Assembly: GCA_025980465.1 (NCBI GenBank)
Contig: JAICXJ010000006.1
Coordinates: forward strand, 45,205-109,204
Direction of reading: 5' to 3'
From: Frankiales bacterium
GTDB taxonomy: Bacteria > Actinomycetota > Actinomycetes > JAFAQI01
Length of the DNA stretch: 64,000 nt
Position 1 is the first letter of the stretch, and each line of letters opens with the position of its first letter. Of this stretch, positions 1-9,057 are shown one piece after another. Both the position numbers and the translations under genes were made by a program. The notes beneath the pieces are model-generated. The model worked only from the letters and a program-made list of their open reading frames with translations. It did no database searches and had not been told where the DNA came from.

Positions 1-382
1 GCATCGAGTGGCCCGACAGCAGTCCACCGAAACCCTCGCCGAGCCACCACACCACGAGGCTCCAGCCGATCGACGCAACCAGCGCCGGCTTCGCCGTACG
101 CCGGAAGACGAGACCGATCGCGAGAAGGAACTGCGCTATCGCGAACGGCGCGTTGAACAACACCGGATGCGACGCGACGAGTGCGGCCATCGCATGAACC
201 GGTCCGGCGACTACGACCGGCTGGCCGTCGCCCGCCTGGTCAAGCACCTCGGTGGCAAACGAGCGGCTGAACATGAACGGTTGGCATTGCAACGCCGCGT
301 CGAGCAACCAGAGCACAGCGAGCGCCCAACGAAGAAGGTCGCGATTGACTCGCCACGACCGCGATGGCGATGAGCGGGACAT
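1..382 (-). CDS. Membrane protein, partial (3' end outside window)
   Basis: I translated this frame by hand from the ATG at 380-382; it stays open to the window edge, so about 127 residues are visible and the C-terminus is missing. Two or three hydrophobic segments are seen: LLRWALAVLWLLDAAL near the N-terminus, a stretch containing PFAIAQFLLAIGLVF, and SIGWSLVVWWLGEGFGG at the cut edge. It is therefore an inner-membrane protein. It is divergent from the lipoprotein gene at 494, and the 111 bp between them would hold both promoters. I do not recognise the family. Confidence 0.6.
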   Translation of the reverse strand, partial: MSRSSPSRSWRVNRDLLRWALAVLWLLDAALQCQPFMFSRSFATEVLDQAGDGQPVVVAGPVHAMAALVASHPVLFNAPFAIAQFLLAIGLVFRRTAKPALVASIGWSLVVWWLGEGFGGLLSGHSM

Positions 383-493
383 GCCGACGGTTCGCCTGAC
401 GCGACCGAATGGTTCAAAAGATTCACAATCCGAACCGTCCTCCCCCGAGGTGCGAACACCCGTCGACTGTCACACCCGTCGAGGAGGAATCTC

Positions 494-1732
494 ATGGCTT
501 CACGCATCGTGCCGTTGAAAGCAGGTGCCGCCGCGGCAGCGATCGCTTTGTCGGCCGCCGCCTGCGGCAGTTCGTCAAGCGGCGGCAGCGCAGCGGGCAG
601 CAGCCCGCCGGCGAGCAACTCCGCATCAAGTTCAGGTAGCGACGCAACCGCGACCCAGGCCGCCACATTGCGGTCCGGACTCGATCAGCTCTTCCGGATG
701 CACGTCGACCTGACGGCGGCTGCAGTCCAGACCGCCGTGAGCACCAGCCCGACCTCCAGCCAGACCGCCGCCGCTCTCACCACACTCGACGGCAACACGG
801 TCGCCATCGGCGACGCGATCGGTCAGATCTACGGCGCCACTGCCCGCACCGCGTTTCTCAAGATGTGGCGAGCGCACATCGGCTTCTTCGTCGAATACAC
901 CATCGGCCTTGCAACCCACGACAACAGCAAGGTCAACGACGCACAGGCGAAGCTTGCCAACTACAAGCAGGACTTCGCCAAGTTCCTCGGCGGCGCGACC
1001 GCGATCTCGCCGACCGCGATCGCGACAGAGTTGCAGGGCCACATCCAGACTCTGGAGGCCGCGATCGAGGCGATCGTGACAAAGTCGAAGACCGCGGGCG
1101 AGACGCTGCAGATGGCCGCCGAGCACATGGACGGCACAGCACAGGCGCTGGCCGCGGGGATCGCAAAGGAGAAGAACCTCACCGGTAACCCCGACAGCGC
1201 CGCGTCGGGCCTGCGCTCCGCCCTGACCGGACTGCTGATCCAGCACGTAGCCCAGACCGTGCAGGTGATCCAGAGCGTCGTCGCGACCGGAACGCTGGCC
1301 AGCCCCGAAACGACAGGTGCGGTGTCCGCACTCGACCAGAACACCGTCGACCTCGGCAAGGCCATCGGTTCGTTGTACGGCGGGAGCGCCCAGCGGGCCT
1401 TCCTGAAGATGTGGCGCGCCCACATCGGGTTCTTCGTTGAATACACGCAGGGTCTCGCCGGTCACGACCAGGCGAAGGTGGCCGATGCCCGGCACAAGCT
1501 CGCCGGCTATCAGCGACAGTTCGGCAGCTTCCTGGGCTCCGCGACCGGCTTGCCCGCCAGAGCTGTGTCGGCAGACCTCGCCGCCCACGTGCAGACGCTC
1601 GAGACCGCGATCAAGGCGATCCTCGCGAAGAGCCCGACCGCGGGGGCGAAGATCTCCATGGCCGAGGCACACATGGCGGGAACGGCCACCGTCCTCGCCA
1701 AGGCGATCGCCGCGCAGAAGCAGCTTTCGTAG
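494..1732 (+). CDS. Secreted lipoprotein made of two tandem copies of a His-containing helical domain
   Basis: A 412-residue protein with a GAGGAGGAA ribosome site 5 nt before the ATG. A signal peptide ends in a weak lipobox (AAAC, Cys24), followed by a Ser/Ala/Gly-rich linker. The rest is two copies of a roughly 170-residue, probably all-helical domain, offset by about 182 residues. Both share FLKMWRAHIGFFVEYT. Five histidines fall in register: 70/251, 128/310, 142/324, 183/365 and 211/393, the last in an HM motif. Conserved histidines and methionines beside a cupredoxin gene make metal binding possible, but this is inference. I do not recognise the family. It probably acts at the outer face of the membrane. 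Confidence 0.72.
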   Translation: MASRIVPLKAGAAAAAIALSAAACGSSSSGGSAAGSSPPASNSASSSGSDATATQAATLRSGLDQLFRMHVDLTAAAVQTAVSTSPTSSQTAAALTTLDGNTVAIGDAIGQIYGATARTAFLKMWRAHIGFFVEYTIGLATHDNSKVNDAQAKLANYKQDFAKFLGGATAISPTAIATELQGHIQTLEAAIEAIVTKSKTAGETLQMAAEHMDGTAQALAAGIAKEKNLTGNPDSAASGLRSALTGLLIQHVAQTVQVIQSVVATGTLASPETTGAVSALDQNTVDLGKAIGSLYGGSAQRAFLKMWRAHIGFFVEYTQGLAGHDQAKVADARHKLAGYQRQFGSFLGSATGLPARAVSADLAAHVQTLETAIKAILAKSPTAGAKISMAEAHMAGTATVLAKAIAAQKQLS

Positions 1733-1841
1733 TCCGCCTCGACCTGAACCGGCCCCGGTGGGCGAGGTGCGCTCCTCCGGCATCTCGCTCACCGGCCCCG
1801 CCCACGCCCGTGGCAATTCATTGATCGAGGAGGTGTTCGCC

Positions 1842-2255
1842 GTGCGACTCCCGACCGCCCTCGCGGCGACCGTGCTCGCCGCAGCGCTGACGAGCTGTTC
1901 TTCCGGCTCCAGCGCCACCAACGCTGCCGACTCCAGCCCGGGCCCGGCTGTGGCAGCAACCATCGGCTCGGACGGGGTCCAGCGGGTCACCATCGAGGCC
2001 ACCGACATGTTCCGCTTCGAACCGGCGACGATCAGTGCGCATCCGGGATCGCTGACCATCACCCTCGTCGACAACGGCGGCTATCCCCACAATCTCTCGG
2101 TCAGTGGCCTGCACACGACATCGCATACCGTCACCGGCGGGCCCGGACAGAGCCGGACCACATTCATGGTTCGCTTCCCTGGCCCGGGCACCTACCCGTT
2201 CGAATGCACCTTCCACTCCAGTGCGGGGATGCGCGGGGAGTTCGTGATCCGTTGA
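1842..2255 (+). CDS. Cupredoxin-domain lipoprotein
   Basis: A 137-residue lipoprotein starting at GTG 1842, chosen because GAGGAGG lies about 8 nt upstream and the signal peptide then ends correctly at lipobox LTSC (Cys19). The mature part is a plastocyanin-like domain. Type 1 copper ligands are visible: His83 (YPHNL), Cys122, His125 and Met130 in the ECTFHSSAGM loop. The role is extracytoplasmic copper binding or electron transfer. It lies about 110 bp after the duplicated lipoprotein and 50 bp before the ECF sigma gene, so the four genes may be one envelope-stress or redox unit. Longer in-frame starts exist but overlap the upstream gene out of frame. Confidence 0.82.
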   Translation: MRLPTALAATVLAAALTSCSSGSSATNAADSSPGPAVAATIGSDGVQRVTIEATDMFRFEPATISAHPGSLTITLVDNGGYPHNLSVSGLHTTSHTVTGGPGQSRTTFMVRFPGPGTYPFECTFHSSAGMRGEFVIR

Positions 2256-2304
2256 GCTTCTGTCTGGTACCGAACCGATCAGCCAACGGCTGCGAACATT
2301 CGGT

Positions 2305-2916
2305 ATGACCAAACCACCCGCGTCAGCCGAGCAGCGGGCAAATCTCCGGCTGGAGGACGCGGCGCTGCTCGCCCGGGTGGCCGACGGCGATGAAGCCGCA
2401 CTCGAGGCGGTCTACCAGCGGTACGGCACCTCCTGCTACCGGTTGGCACGGCGGCTGATCGACGACGCGCAGCTCGCGGAGGACGTCGTCCAACAGGTCT
2501 TTCTCGCGCTCTGGCAGAACAAGACCTACGACCCTTCACGAGGTGCCGTCAGTACCTGGCTGTTGTCGATCACCCACCACAAGGCAGTGGACCTCCTCCG
2601 CCGCGACAAGGGCCGACGCCAGCGGCTCGGCGACGAGCAGGAGCTGCTCGAGGTAGCGGCCGCGGGCCCCGGTCCGGCGGAAGCCGCCTGGGCGAGGATG
2701 CGTGCCGAGCGCACCCGGGACGCCCTGCGTGAGCTACCGGTTGAGCAACGGGAAGTCCTGCTTCTCGCCTACTACGGCGGTTACACCCAAAGTGAGATCG
2801 CCGACCTCACCGGGTTGCCCCTCGGCACCGTGAAGAGCCGTACCTTTCAAGCGATGCAACGGCTCCGGCGCACACTCGCGGGTGCGGTGACCTCGACCGA
2901 AGGACCGGAGTCATGA
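2305..2916 (+). CDS. ECF-type RNA polymerase sigma factor
   Basis: A 203-residue sigma-70 family protein of the extracytoplasmic-function group. Region 2 (about residues 20-90) contains the AEDVVQQVFLALW and SRGAVSTWLLSITHHKAVDLLR segments. Region 4 (about 130-190) contains the helix-turn-helix YTQSEIADLTGLPLGTVKSR. It directs RNA polymerase to a small regulon. The stop overlaps the start of the anti-sigma gene by 4 nt (ATGA), showing translational coupling. The domain pair resembles SigK/RskA of mycobacteria. A 7-bp inverted repeat TACCGAA/TTCGGTA (2268-2274 and 2299-2305) brackets the leader and reaches the start codon; its role is unknown. Confidence 0.9.
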   Translation: MTKPPASAEQRANLRLEDAALLARVADGDEAALEAVYQRYGTSCYRLARRLIDDAQLAEDVVQQVFLALWQNKTYDPSRGAVSTWLLSITHHKAVDLLRRDKGRRQRLGDEQELLEVAAAGPGPAEAAWARMRAERTRDALRELPVEQREVLLLAYYGGYTQSEIADLTGLPLGTVKSRTFQAMQRLRRTLAGAVTSTEGPES

Positions 2917-3632
2917 CTGACCACGCGCAATGGGACGAGCTCGCCGCCGGTCACGCGCTGGATGCTCTGGAGCCGGACGACGAGGAGCGCTTCGCCGCCC
3001 ACCTGACCGGCTGCGATGAGTGCGCCACCACTCTCGGCGACTTCACACTCGTCGCGGCACAACTGGGCTCGCTCGCGGAGGGTGGGCCCGAAGCACCTCC
3101 GAGCTGGCAGCAGGTCCGAGCCGGCATCATCGGATCGAGCGCTCATGTGACCGACCTCGGCACGGCGCGTCGACGGCGGGCGACCCACCTGCTGGCGGCC
3201 GCTGCCGTCATCGTCATGCTGGCGGGCGGCGGCGTGGCGGGCTGGCAGCTAGCCGGCCATGGAAGCGGTCGCGGCCGGGCGTCGACGGTGGCGCTCGCTT
3301 CCTGCCGACAGCTGGTCGGCTGTCGTGAGATCAAGCTGCACACCGCCAGCGGCGCCAGCCCGGCTGTCGTGACCGTCAACGCTGACCGCGCCACAGTGGT
3401 TCCGCTGTCACTCGCTGCAGCGCCGGCGGGCCGCATCTACGTGTTGTGGCAGATGCCGCGGGACGGCAGCCCGATCCCAGTCTCAGAATTTCGCGACACC
3501 ACTCGGCAGACGGCGGCCGTGCCGCTTCCGTCGCGGTACGACGACACCGCTGCCTTTGCCATCAGTGTCGAGTCGGCCGCCGTGACACCCTCCCGCCCGA
3601 CTCACGTGCTGGCCGTCGGCAACACCACCTGA
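2913..3632 (+). CDS. RskA-type membrane anti-sigma factor
   Basis: A 239-residue partner of the sigma factor encoded just upstream. The N-terminal part has the zinc-binding anti-sigma motif H30-x3-C34-x2-C37 (AAHLTGCDEC). A single membrane helix follows (HLLAAAAVIVMLAGGGVAGW, about residues 92-111). The C-terminal extracytoplasmic part matches the RskA domain (pattern around IYVLWQMPRDG and PVSEF). Such proteins hold the sigma factor at the membrane and release it after regulated proteolysis. The signal is unknown; the adjacent copper-type lipoprotein suggests metal or redox stress, which is inference. Confidence 0.88.
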   Translation: MTDHAQWDELAAGHALDALEPDDEERFAAHLTGCDECATTLGDFTLVAAQLGSLAEGGPEAPPSWQQVRAGIIGSSAHVTDLGTARRRRATHLLAAAAVIVMLAGGGVAGWQLAGHGSGRGRASTVALASCRQLVGCREIKLHTASGASPAVVTVNADRATVVPLSLAAAPAGRIYVLWQMPRDGSPIPVSEFRDTTRQTAAVPLPSRYDDTAAFAISVESAAVTPSRPTHVLAVGNTT

Positions 3633-3740
3633 TCGCTGAGTCGGACGCGTCCGCAGGCCATGACGCCGCGGACCGGCGCATGGTGGGCAACCGCGACAAT
3701 GTGCCGCTAAAGCCAGGGGGCAGTTGCCGATCGCTACTGG

Positions 3741-4913
3741 GTGAGCAAGCGGGTCGTGGCGCTGGCGTCACTGATGCTGCTCGTCACCGGGTCGCTGACT
3801 GCGTGGGGATACTCGCGCACTGCGCATCGCTACTACACCGAGTGGAACTACTTCGAGCTCGGCGCCCACGCGATTGTCGGCCATCACACCAACCCGCTGT
3901 ATGCCGGCGGCGGGCTGCACCTCTACGTCACGAACCCGCAACTCCAGATCGGCCCGCTGGCCTTTCTCGTGATTGCGCCATTCGAGTGGCTGCGCTGGTC
4001 AACACTTGCCGCGCTCTTCGTGGCCGTGATGGCCCTGATCGGGATGGCGGCCGTCACGGCCGCGATGAGCACCGGACAGGCCCTCCGCGGGTCGCGGTTG
4101 GCGTCAACTCCCGTGCCGATCGCCATTGCGGCCGCCTTGGTCGCCGGAATCTGGGGCTACAACTGTGCGACCTGGCGCCATCTTGACGACGCCATCGCGC
4201 TCCTGCTGTCGGTCGCGGCGATGCGGTTGATCCTGGCTCGCAAGCCCTGGTGGCTGGTCGGGTTGATGCTCGGGACTGCGGCCGCGACAAAACCCTGGGC
4301 AATCATCCTGGTTCCGGTGATCCTGGCGCTGCCACGGCGCGATCGCGCCCGAACCCTGCTGGTGGTCCTCGCAACAACGGCAGCCTGGTGGGCGCCATTC
4401 ATCGTCGCAGCGCCGCAGACGACCGTCGCACTCGGTCGCTACATAGTGCTGGTCGAGCCGGGATCGGTCCTGCATCTGCTGGGCTTCCGAGGCACCGTAC
4501 AGAGTTGGCTGCGGCCCACCCAGTTCATGCTCGGGATCGGGATCGGTGGACTGGTCGCCCTGCGTCGTAGCTGGATCGCTGCACCGTTGGCTGCCATCGC
4601 GGTCCGCGTCATGACTGACCCCTACATCTACGCCTACTACGGCCTCGGACCGCTGCTACTCGCGTTTCTCTACGACTGCAGCGGTGAGAGCGGCACCGGG
4701 TTTCCGGTCTTCACCGCCGCAACGGCACTCGTCGAGTTCGTGTTGCCTCCGATGCGTCCGGGCAGCACCGCAACCGGACTGCTCAAACTGATCTGGGCGC
4801 TCGGCATTCTCGGCTTCATCCTGTTCCGCCGGCGCCGGTCCGGGCCACGGGAGTTGCGGTACGACGATCTCCGCGTTGCGCCGTTGCAGTCCAGGAGCCT
4901 GGTCAGCGCCTAG
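3741..4913 (+). CDS. Polytopic membrane protein, GT87/DUF2029-like mannosyltransferase candidate
   Basis: A 390-residue protein beginning at GTG 3741 with many hydrophobic helices (for example VVALASLMLLVTGSLTAW, LAFLVIAPFEWL, AALVAGIWGYN and LGILGFILF). The segment after the first helix (YYTEWNYFELGAHAI, HTNPLY, NPQLQIGPLAF) resembles DUF2029/GT87 polyprenol-phosphate-dependent mannosyltransferases, which use lipid-linked mannose outside the membrane. No Shine-Dalgarno is evident. The 108-bp gap from the anti-sigma gene shows nothing else. The assignment is by overall pattern only; another GT-C type transferase is possible. Confidence 0.65.
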   Translation: MSKRVVALASLMLLVTGSLTAWGYSRTAHRYYTEWNYFELGAHAIVGHHTNPLYAGGGLHLYVTNPQLQIGPLAFLVIAPFEWLRWSTLAALFVAVMALIGMAAVTAAMSTGQALRGSRLASTPVPIAIAAALVAGIWGYNCATWRHLDDAIALLLSVAAMRLILARKPWWLVGLMLGTAAATKPWAIILVPVILALPRRDRARTLLVVLATTAAWWAPFIVAAPQTTVALGRYIVLVEPGSVLHLLGFRGTVQSWLRPTQFMLGIGIGGLVALRRSWIAAPLAAIAVRVMTDPYIYAYYGLGPLLLAFLYDCSGESGTGFPVFTAATALVEFVLPPMRPGSTATGLLKLIWALGILGFILFRRRRSGPRELRYDDLRVAPLQSRSLVSA

Positions 4914-4966
4914 CTTCCGGCGATGAAGGGCCTGCGCGTCTGGCCTGAGGAAACTCCCGACCGCAC

Positions 4967-6058
4967 CTAGGGCACGACAACGCCATGAACCGGCGCCGGG
5001 CGGCTTGCCTCGCCCGCCATGCGGGCCAGCAGGTCGGCGAGTTCTGACAAACCGACCACCTCGCGCGGCAGCCGGTCGAAGGGATAACGCCCGGTCGCGA
5101 GCAGGTCGAGGGCGGCGCGGTACGCGGGCGCATCGACGCCGAGCGCGCCGAGGATGCGCAGCTCCTTGTAGATGACGTGATCGGGATCGAAGCCCGGCGT
5201 CTCGGTGGTCCCGCGGGTGCCGGCGAGCACGACCGTGCCGCCGACCCGAGCCAGCCGCACTGCATCTCCGAGTGCGCTCGGTGCCCCGGCGGTGACGTCC
5301 ACGACCACATCGGCGAGTCGGCCCGTCGCGGCGTACAGCGCGGCGGCGGGGTCTTGCTCGGTGACATCGACGACCAGATCCGCGCCGAACTCGCGCGCCA
5401 GCGCCAACCGCTCCCGGTCACGCTCACCCGCACCTGTCACCACAACGAAGCCGGCGTTGGCCTCTCGCAGTGCCGCGACTGCACTCAGCCCCCGGACGCC
5501 GGGTCCGAGTACGGCGACCACGTCGCCGGGCTGGGATCCCGGAACCGTTACGGCCCAACGGATCCCGGCACCAAGTGGGTTGAACAGCGTCGCCATGACT
5601 GGGTCGAGCCCATCTGGCACCGGCAGCAGCAGAGTGTCGGGGGCAAGGTACTGGTGGGTGGCGTAACCGCCCCACAGCCCGGGTGCCCGATCGATCGGAA
5701 CGAAGCCATACATGTCGGCGAGGCCGTGCGAGGTGCAACGCCGATACTCGCCGGCCGCGCATGGCGGGCACTGTCGGCACGACAGGAAGACCTCGACCGC
5801 TACCCGGTCGCCGGCCTGCACCCCCCATCGCTGCGCGGCGGATGCGCCGATCTGCTCGATGATGCCGACCGACTCATGACCCGGGATGAACGCGAAGCCC
5901 GCCGAGAGGACGCCGGCGTACTCCTCGTGGTCGGTGCCACAGAGCCCGCACGCCTCGATGCGGAGCAGACCCTCGTCGGGTCCGATGTCGGGTAGCGGCA
6001 CGTCTCGCTCGACGAGCCGTCGCGGTTGCTCCAGGACAAGCGCGTGCGCGGACGACAC
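4967..6058 (-). CDS. Zinc-dependent alcohol dehydrogenase (MDR family)
   Basis: A 363-residue medium-chain dehydrogenase. Catalytic zinc motifs GLCGTDHEEY and GHESVG are present, as are four structural-zinc cysteines in CRQCPPCAAGEYRRC. The nucleotide-binding region follows (VVAVLGPGVRGLSAVAA); it departs from the usual GxGxxG. It oxidises an alcohol with NAD(P). It is the last gene of a four-gene operon, 9 bp after the P450 gene. The operon context suggests that it oxidises a hydroxylated product of the P450. Confidence 0.87.
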   Translation of the reverse strand: MSSAHALVLEQPRRLVERDVPLPDIGPDEGLLRIEACGLCGTDHEEYAGVLSAGFAFIPGHESVGIIEQIGASAAQRWGVQAGDRVAVEVFLSCRQCPPCAAGEYRRCTSHGLADMYGFVPIDRAPGLWGGYATHQYLAPDTLLLPVPDGLDPVMATLFNPLGAGIRWAVTVPGSQPGDVVAVLGPGVRGLSAVAALREANAGFVVVTGAGERDRERLALAREFGADLVVDVTEQDPAAALYAATGRLADVVVDVTAGAPSALGDAVRLARVGGTVVLAGTRGTTETPGFDPDHVIYKELRILGALGVDAPAYRAALDLLATGRYPFDRLPREVVGLSELADLLARMAGEASRPAPVHGVVVP

Positions 6059-6067
6059 AGTGCTCGC

Positions 6068-7318
6068 TCAGCGGGGCGTGAACGACACCGGTAGGCCATC
6101 CGGTGACCGGAAGGCGACACCCGTGACTGTAGGCGGCTCGGCCTCCGGATCCAGCCGCAGATCGGGAAGCCGCTCGAGCAGCGCTCCGATTGCGACCGCG
6201 GACTCCATCCGGGCGAGGTGCATTCCGAGGCACATGTGCGGGCCGTGTCCGAAGGTGAGGTGCGAGATGTCCTGGCGGTGCAGGTCGAACCGGTCCGGAT
6301 CGACGTAGCGATCCGGGTCGCGGTTGGCGGCGGCCACGCTGATGCTCACGTTGGTGTTGGCCGGGATCGCGACCCCGGCGAGCTCGCTGTCTCGGATCGC
6401 GAGCCGAACCAAGGTCGTAATCGGCGGCTCCCAACGCAGCCCTTCTTCAATCGCATGAGACAGCAGCGCCGGCTCGGCACGCAACTCCTCAAGCGCATCG
6501 GGCGCAGTCAACAGCGCGACCAGCAGGTTGCCGGACGATCGGTACGTCGTCTCAACGCCTGCCGGCAGCATGAGCAGAAGGAACGCGAAGATCTCGTCGT
6601 CGCTCAGCCGTTGCCCGTCGAGCTCGGCCTCGGCAAGGGTGGTGATCAGGTCATCCTGTGGCTCGCGTCGTCGGTCGGCGAGGATCGCGCCGAGATACTC
6701 GCGCAAGGCTACCGACGCCGCCATCCCGCGGTCCCAGTCATAGACGACGTTCAGCAACTCGATCGACAACCGCTGAAACCGGACGTAGTCCTCGCGGGGC
6801 AGCCCCAACAACCGCGCGATGACCTGCACCGGAAAGGCGAAGGTGAACTCACGTACCAGCTCGGCACTGCCCCGACCGGCGAAGCTATCGATCAGCTCCT
6901 CGACGACGACCTCGACGAGTTCAGTCCGCCATCGCTCGAGTAGCCGCTGTCGGAAGGCCGGCGTCACCAACAGCCGGCTGGCGCGGTGTTCGGGCCCGTC
7001 CATCTCCAGCATGGTGCGGCCCATGACCGTGCCGATGATGTCGGCGTAGAGCGAACTGCAGTACGTCGATGGATCGCTCAGCACCGTCGCACATTCGGCG
7101 TAGCCGAGAACGGTGACTCCGGCCAGCTTCGTCGTGGAGGCTCTCGCGGTTTCGGCGAACGGATTGCCGATCATCACCCGATGCTGCTCGCGAGCGTCCT
7201 TGAGCCGCTCGTGAACGTCCTCGATGTTCATGAGCAGGCCGTCCTGCAGCTCTGCCGGGTCGAACGGTGTCGTGTCGGCGAGGTCGAGCGTCGATGTCGG
7301 CCGCTCCTGCTCGGTCAC
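6068..7318 (-). CDS. Cytochrome P450
   Basis: A 416-residue soluble bacterial P450. I placed the start at GTG 7318, which overlaps the stop of the upstream amidohydrolase by 4 nt (GTGA). Visible motifs are the I-helix LPAGVETTYRS, the ExxR motif in EEGLRWEPP, and the haem-binding loop FGHGPHMCLGMHLARME with the cysteine ligand. It uses electrons from a ferredoxin/reductase, neither of which is encoded nearby, for monooxygenation. The operon with amidohydrolases and dehydrogenases points to catabolism of a natural or xenobiotic compound; the substrate cannot be read. Confidence 0.93.
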   Translation of the reverse strand: MTEQERPTSTLDLADTTPFDPAELQDGLLMNIEDVHERLKDAREQHRVMIGNPFAETARASTTKLAGVTVLGYAECATVLSDPSTYCSSLYADIIGTVMGRTMLEMDGPEHRASRLLVTPAFRQRLLERWRTELVEVVVEELIDSFAGRGSAELVREFTFAFPVQVIARLLGLPREDYVRFQRLSIELLNVVYDWDRGMAASVALREYLGAILADRRREPQDDLITTLAEAELDGQRLSDDEIFAFLLLMLPAGVETTYRSSGNLLVALLTAPDALEELRAEPALLSHAIEEGLRWEPPITTLVRLAIRDSELAGVAIPANTNVSISVAAANRDPDRYVDPDRFDLHRQDISHLTFGHGPHMCLGMHLARMESAVAIGALLERLPDLRLDPEAEPPTVTGVAFRSPDGLPVSFTPR

Positions 7319-9045
7319 GCCGCGGCGCCCGCGGAGACGGTGTCGGTGTCGCGACCCGAGCGGAGCAGCGTCCCTGGCAGCGAGCCGGTGGCGACACCGT
7401 CGCGACACACCTCGGTGCCGGCGACGATCACCGACGTGATGCCCATCGACTCGGCGAACAGCCGGGCGGCGCCGCCCGGCAGGTCATAGCGGGTCCGTTC
7501 CGGGCCATGGTCGACCGTCGCGGCATCGAACAGGACCAGGTCGGCATGCCAGCCCGGCACGATCCGACCACGTTCGCGAAGTCCGTACAGTCGAGCCGGC
7601 ACGTCGGTGAGCAGCCGGACGCCCTCTTCGAGCCCGACGACCTGATGCTCCCGTACGGCATGCGCGAGAAGTGACGTCGAGTAGATCGCTCCGCACATCA
7701 TGTCGAGGTGGGCGCCGGCGTCGGACGCACCGACGACAGCGTGCGGGTGCCGCCACACCTCGGCACGCGCCTTCCAGTCATCGGCGGTGTCCCCCGGCAT
7801 CGCCGGCGACAACCCGGTCCGCAGCTCATCGGCGATGACGACGTCGAGCAGTGCGTCGAACGGCTCGAGCCCTCGCGCCGCAGCGACCTCGCCGACCGTT
7901 CGTGCGTCGGCGTCGGCGTTCTGCGGCGCAAAGGTCTCCACGATCTGAAGTCGCTGCCAGTTCGAAAGCGCCCGCAGGATCCCGGCCTCGTCGGACTGTG
8001 CACCTTCATTGAGCCGCCGTCGTACCTCCGGGTCGGCAAGTGCCCGCAGCCGTTCCGGAACCGGAAGGTGCATGGTCTCCCGCCAGCCAGGCAAGCCATC
8101 CAGGACGAAGCCGGTGAGGAACGACAACCGGATCTTCATCGAGTGGGGCATCGTCAATGCGACGATGCGGCCGCCGCGTTGCGCGGCGACGTCGGAGACG
8201 TGCAGCTGGCGTTCGTAGGCATCGCGGTTGCCCGCGGTCACCGCCAGCACGTTCCAGTTCAGCGGCCGGTTGGCGGCGCGTGACATCTCGGTGAGCAGAT
8301 CCACCTCGTCGTCGCTGAATCCCGCCAGGCAGCCCGGGACGATCGCCTCGAGCGTCGTACCGGGATGGCTCCCGACCACTCCGGCAAGTGCCAGCAGCTC
8401 GTCGCGGCTCGCCGCCCGCGACGGCACCGGCTGCCCGTCGCCGTCGTTGTGGGTCGGCGCCTGCGAGGTCGACAGGCCGAGCGCACCGGCGCCGAGCGAG
8501 TCACGCAACAGACCGGCCATTCGCTTGACCTGGTCATCGGATGCCTCGCCACCGACTGCCGCCTCGCCCATCGCTACCCGGCGTAGGGCCGAGTGGCCGA
8601 CCAGGAACCCGGCGTTGACCGCGGTCTTGCCGTCGAGGGTCGCGAGCCACTCGGCGTACGACGACCAGTTCCAGCTCAGTCCTTGTTGCAGCGCCTCAAG
8701 CGGCATGCCTTCGACCCGGGCCAGCAGCCGGGTGAGGTAGTCGGCGTGCTCGGGGCCGGCAGGAGCGAGAGTAAAACCGCAGTTGCCGCCGATGACGGTG
8801 GTCACACCGTGCTGGATAGATGGGCTCGCAGTCGGGTCCCAGGCGAGTTGGGCGTCGTAGTGGGTGTGGATGTCGACGAAACCAGGCGCAACCACGAGCC
8901 CGTCGGCGTCCACCGTGCGGGTGGCGCTGTCGGCGATGTCGCCGACCGCAACGATGCGTCCGCCGCTGACTCCGACGTCGGCCCGGCGACTCGCAGCACC
9001 GGTCCCGTCGACGACGTTCCCGCCCCGAATCACCAGATCGAGCAC
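7315..9045 (-). CDS. Amidohydrolase family 3 / D-aminoacylase-like hydrolase
   Basis: A 576-residue metal-dependent hydrolase. The N-terminus has the typical IRGGNVVDGTG opening and the metal motif GFVDIHTHYDAQ. GGNCGFTLAP, GHSALRR and a late SDAGAHLDMM are typical of the N-acyl-D-amino-acid deacylase group. It is translationally coupled to the P450 downstream and begins 12 bp after the upstream amidohydrolase. D-aminoacylase annotations in such operons are often nominal; the real substrate could be another amide, carbamate or cyclic compound. Confidence 0.85.
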   Translation of the reverse strand: MLDLVIRGGNVVDGTGAASRRADVGVSGGRIVAVGDIADSATRTVDADGLVVAPGFVDIHTHYDAQLAWDPTASPSIQHGVTTVIGGNCGFTLAPAGPEHADYLTRLLARVEGMPLEALQQGLSWNWSSYAEWLATLDGKTAVNAGFLVGHSALRRVAMGEAAVGGEASDDQVKRMAGLLRDSLGAGALGLSTSQAPTHNDGDGQPVPSRAASRDELLALAGVVGSHPGTTLEAIVPGCLAGFSDDEVDLLTEMSRAANRPLNWNVLAVTAGNRDAYERQLHVSDVAAQRGGRIVALTMPHSMKIRLSFLTGFVLDGLPGWRETMHLPVPERLRALADPEVRRRLNEGAQSDEAGILRALSNWQRLQIVETFAPQNADADARTVGEVAAARGLEPFDALLDVVIADELRTGLSPAMPGDTADDWKARAEVWRHPHAVVGASDAGAHLDMMCGAIYSTSLLAHAVREHQVVGLEEGVRLLTDVPARLYGLRERGRIVPGWHADLVLFDAATVDHGPERTRYDLPGGAARLFAESMGITSVIVAGTEVCRDGVATGSLPGTLLRSGRDTDTVSAGAAA

Positions 9046-9057
9046 CGGCGGTCCCTC

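Noticed and set aside
632..2074. 480-residue minus-strand open frame across two lipoprotein genes
   Set aside because: The plus strand carries signal peptides, ribosome sites and copper ligands; the minus frame is Arg/Gly-rich without any motif.
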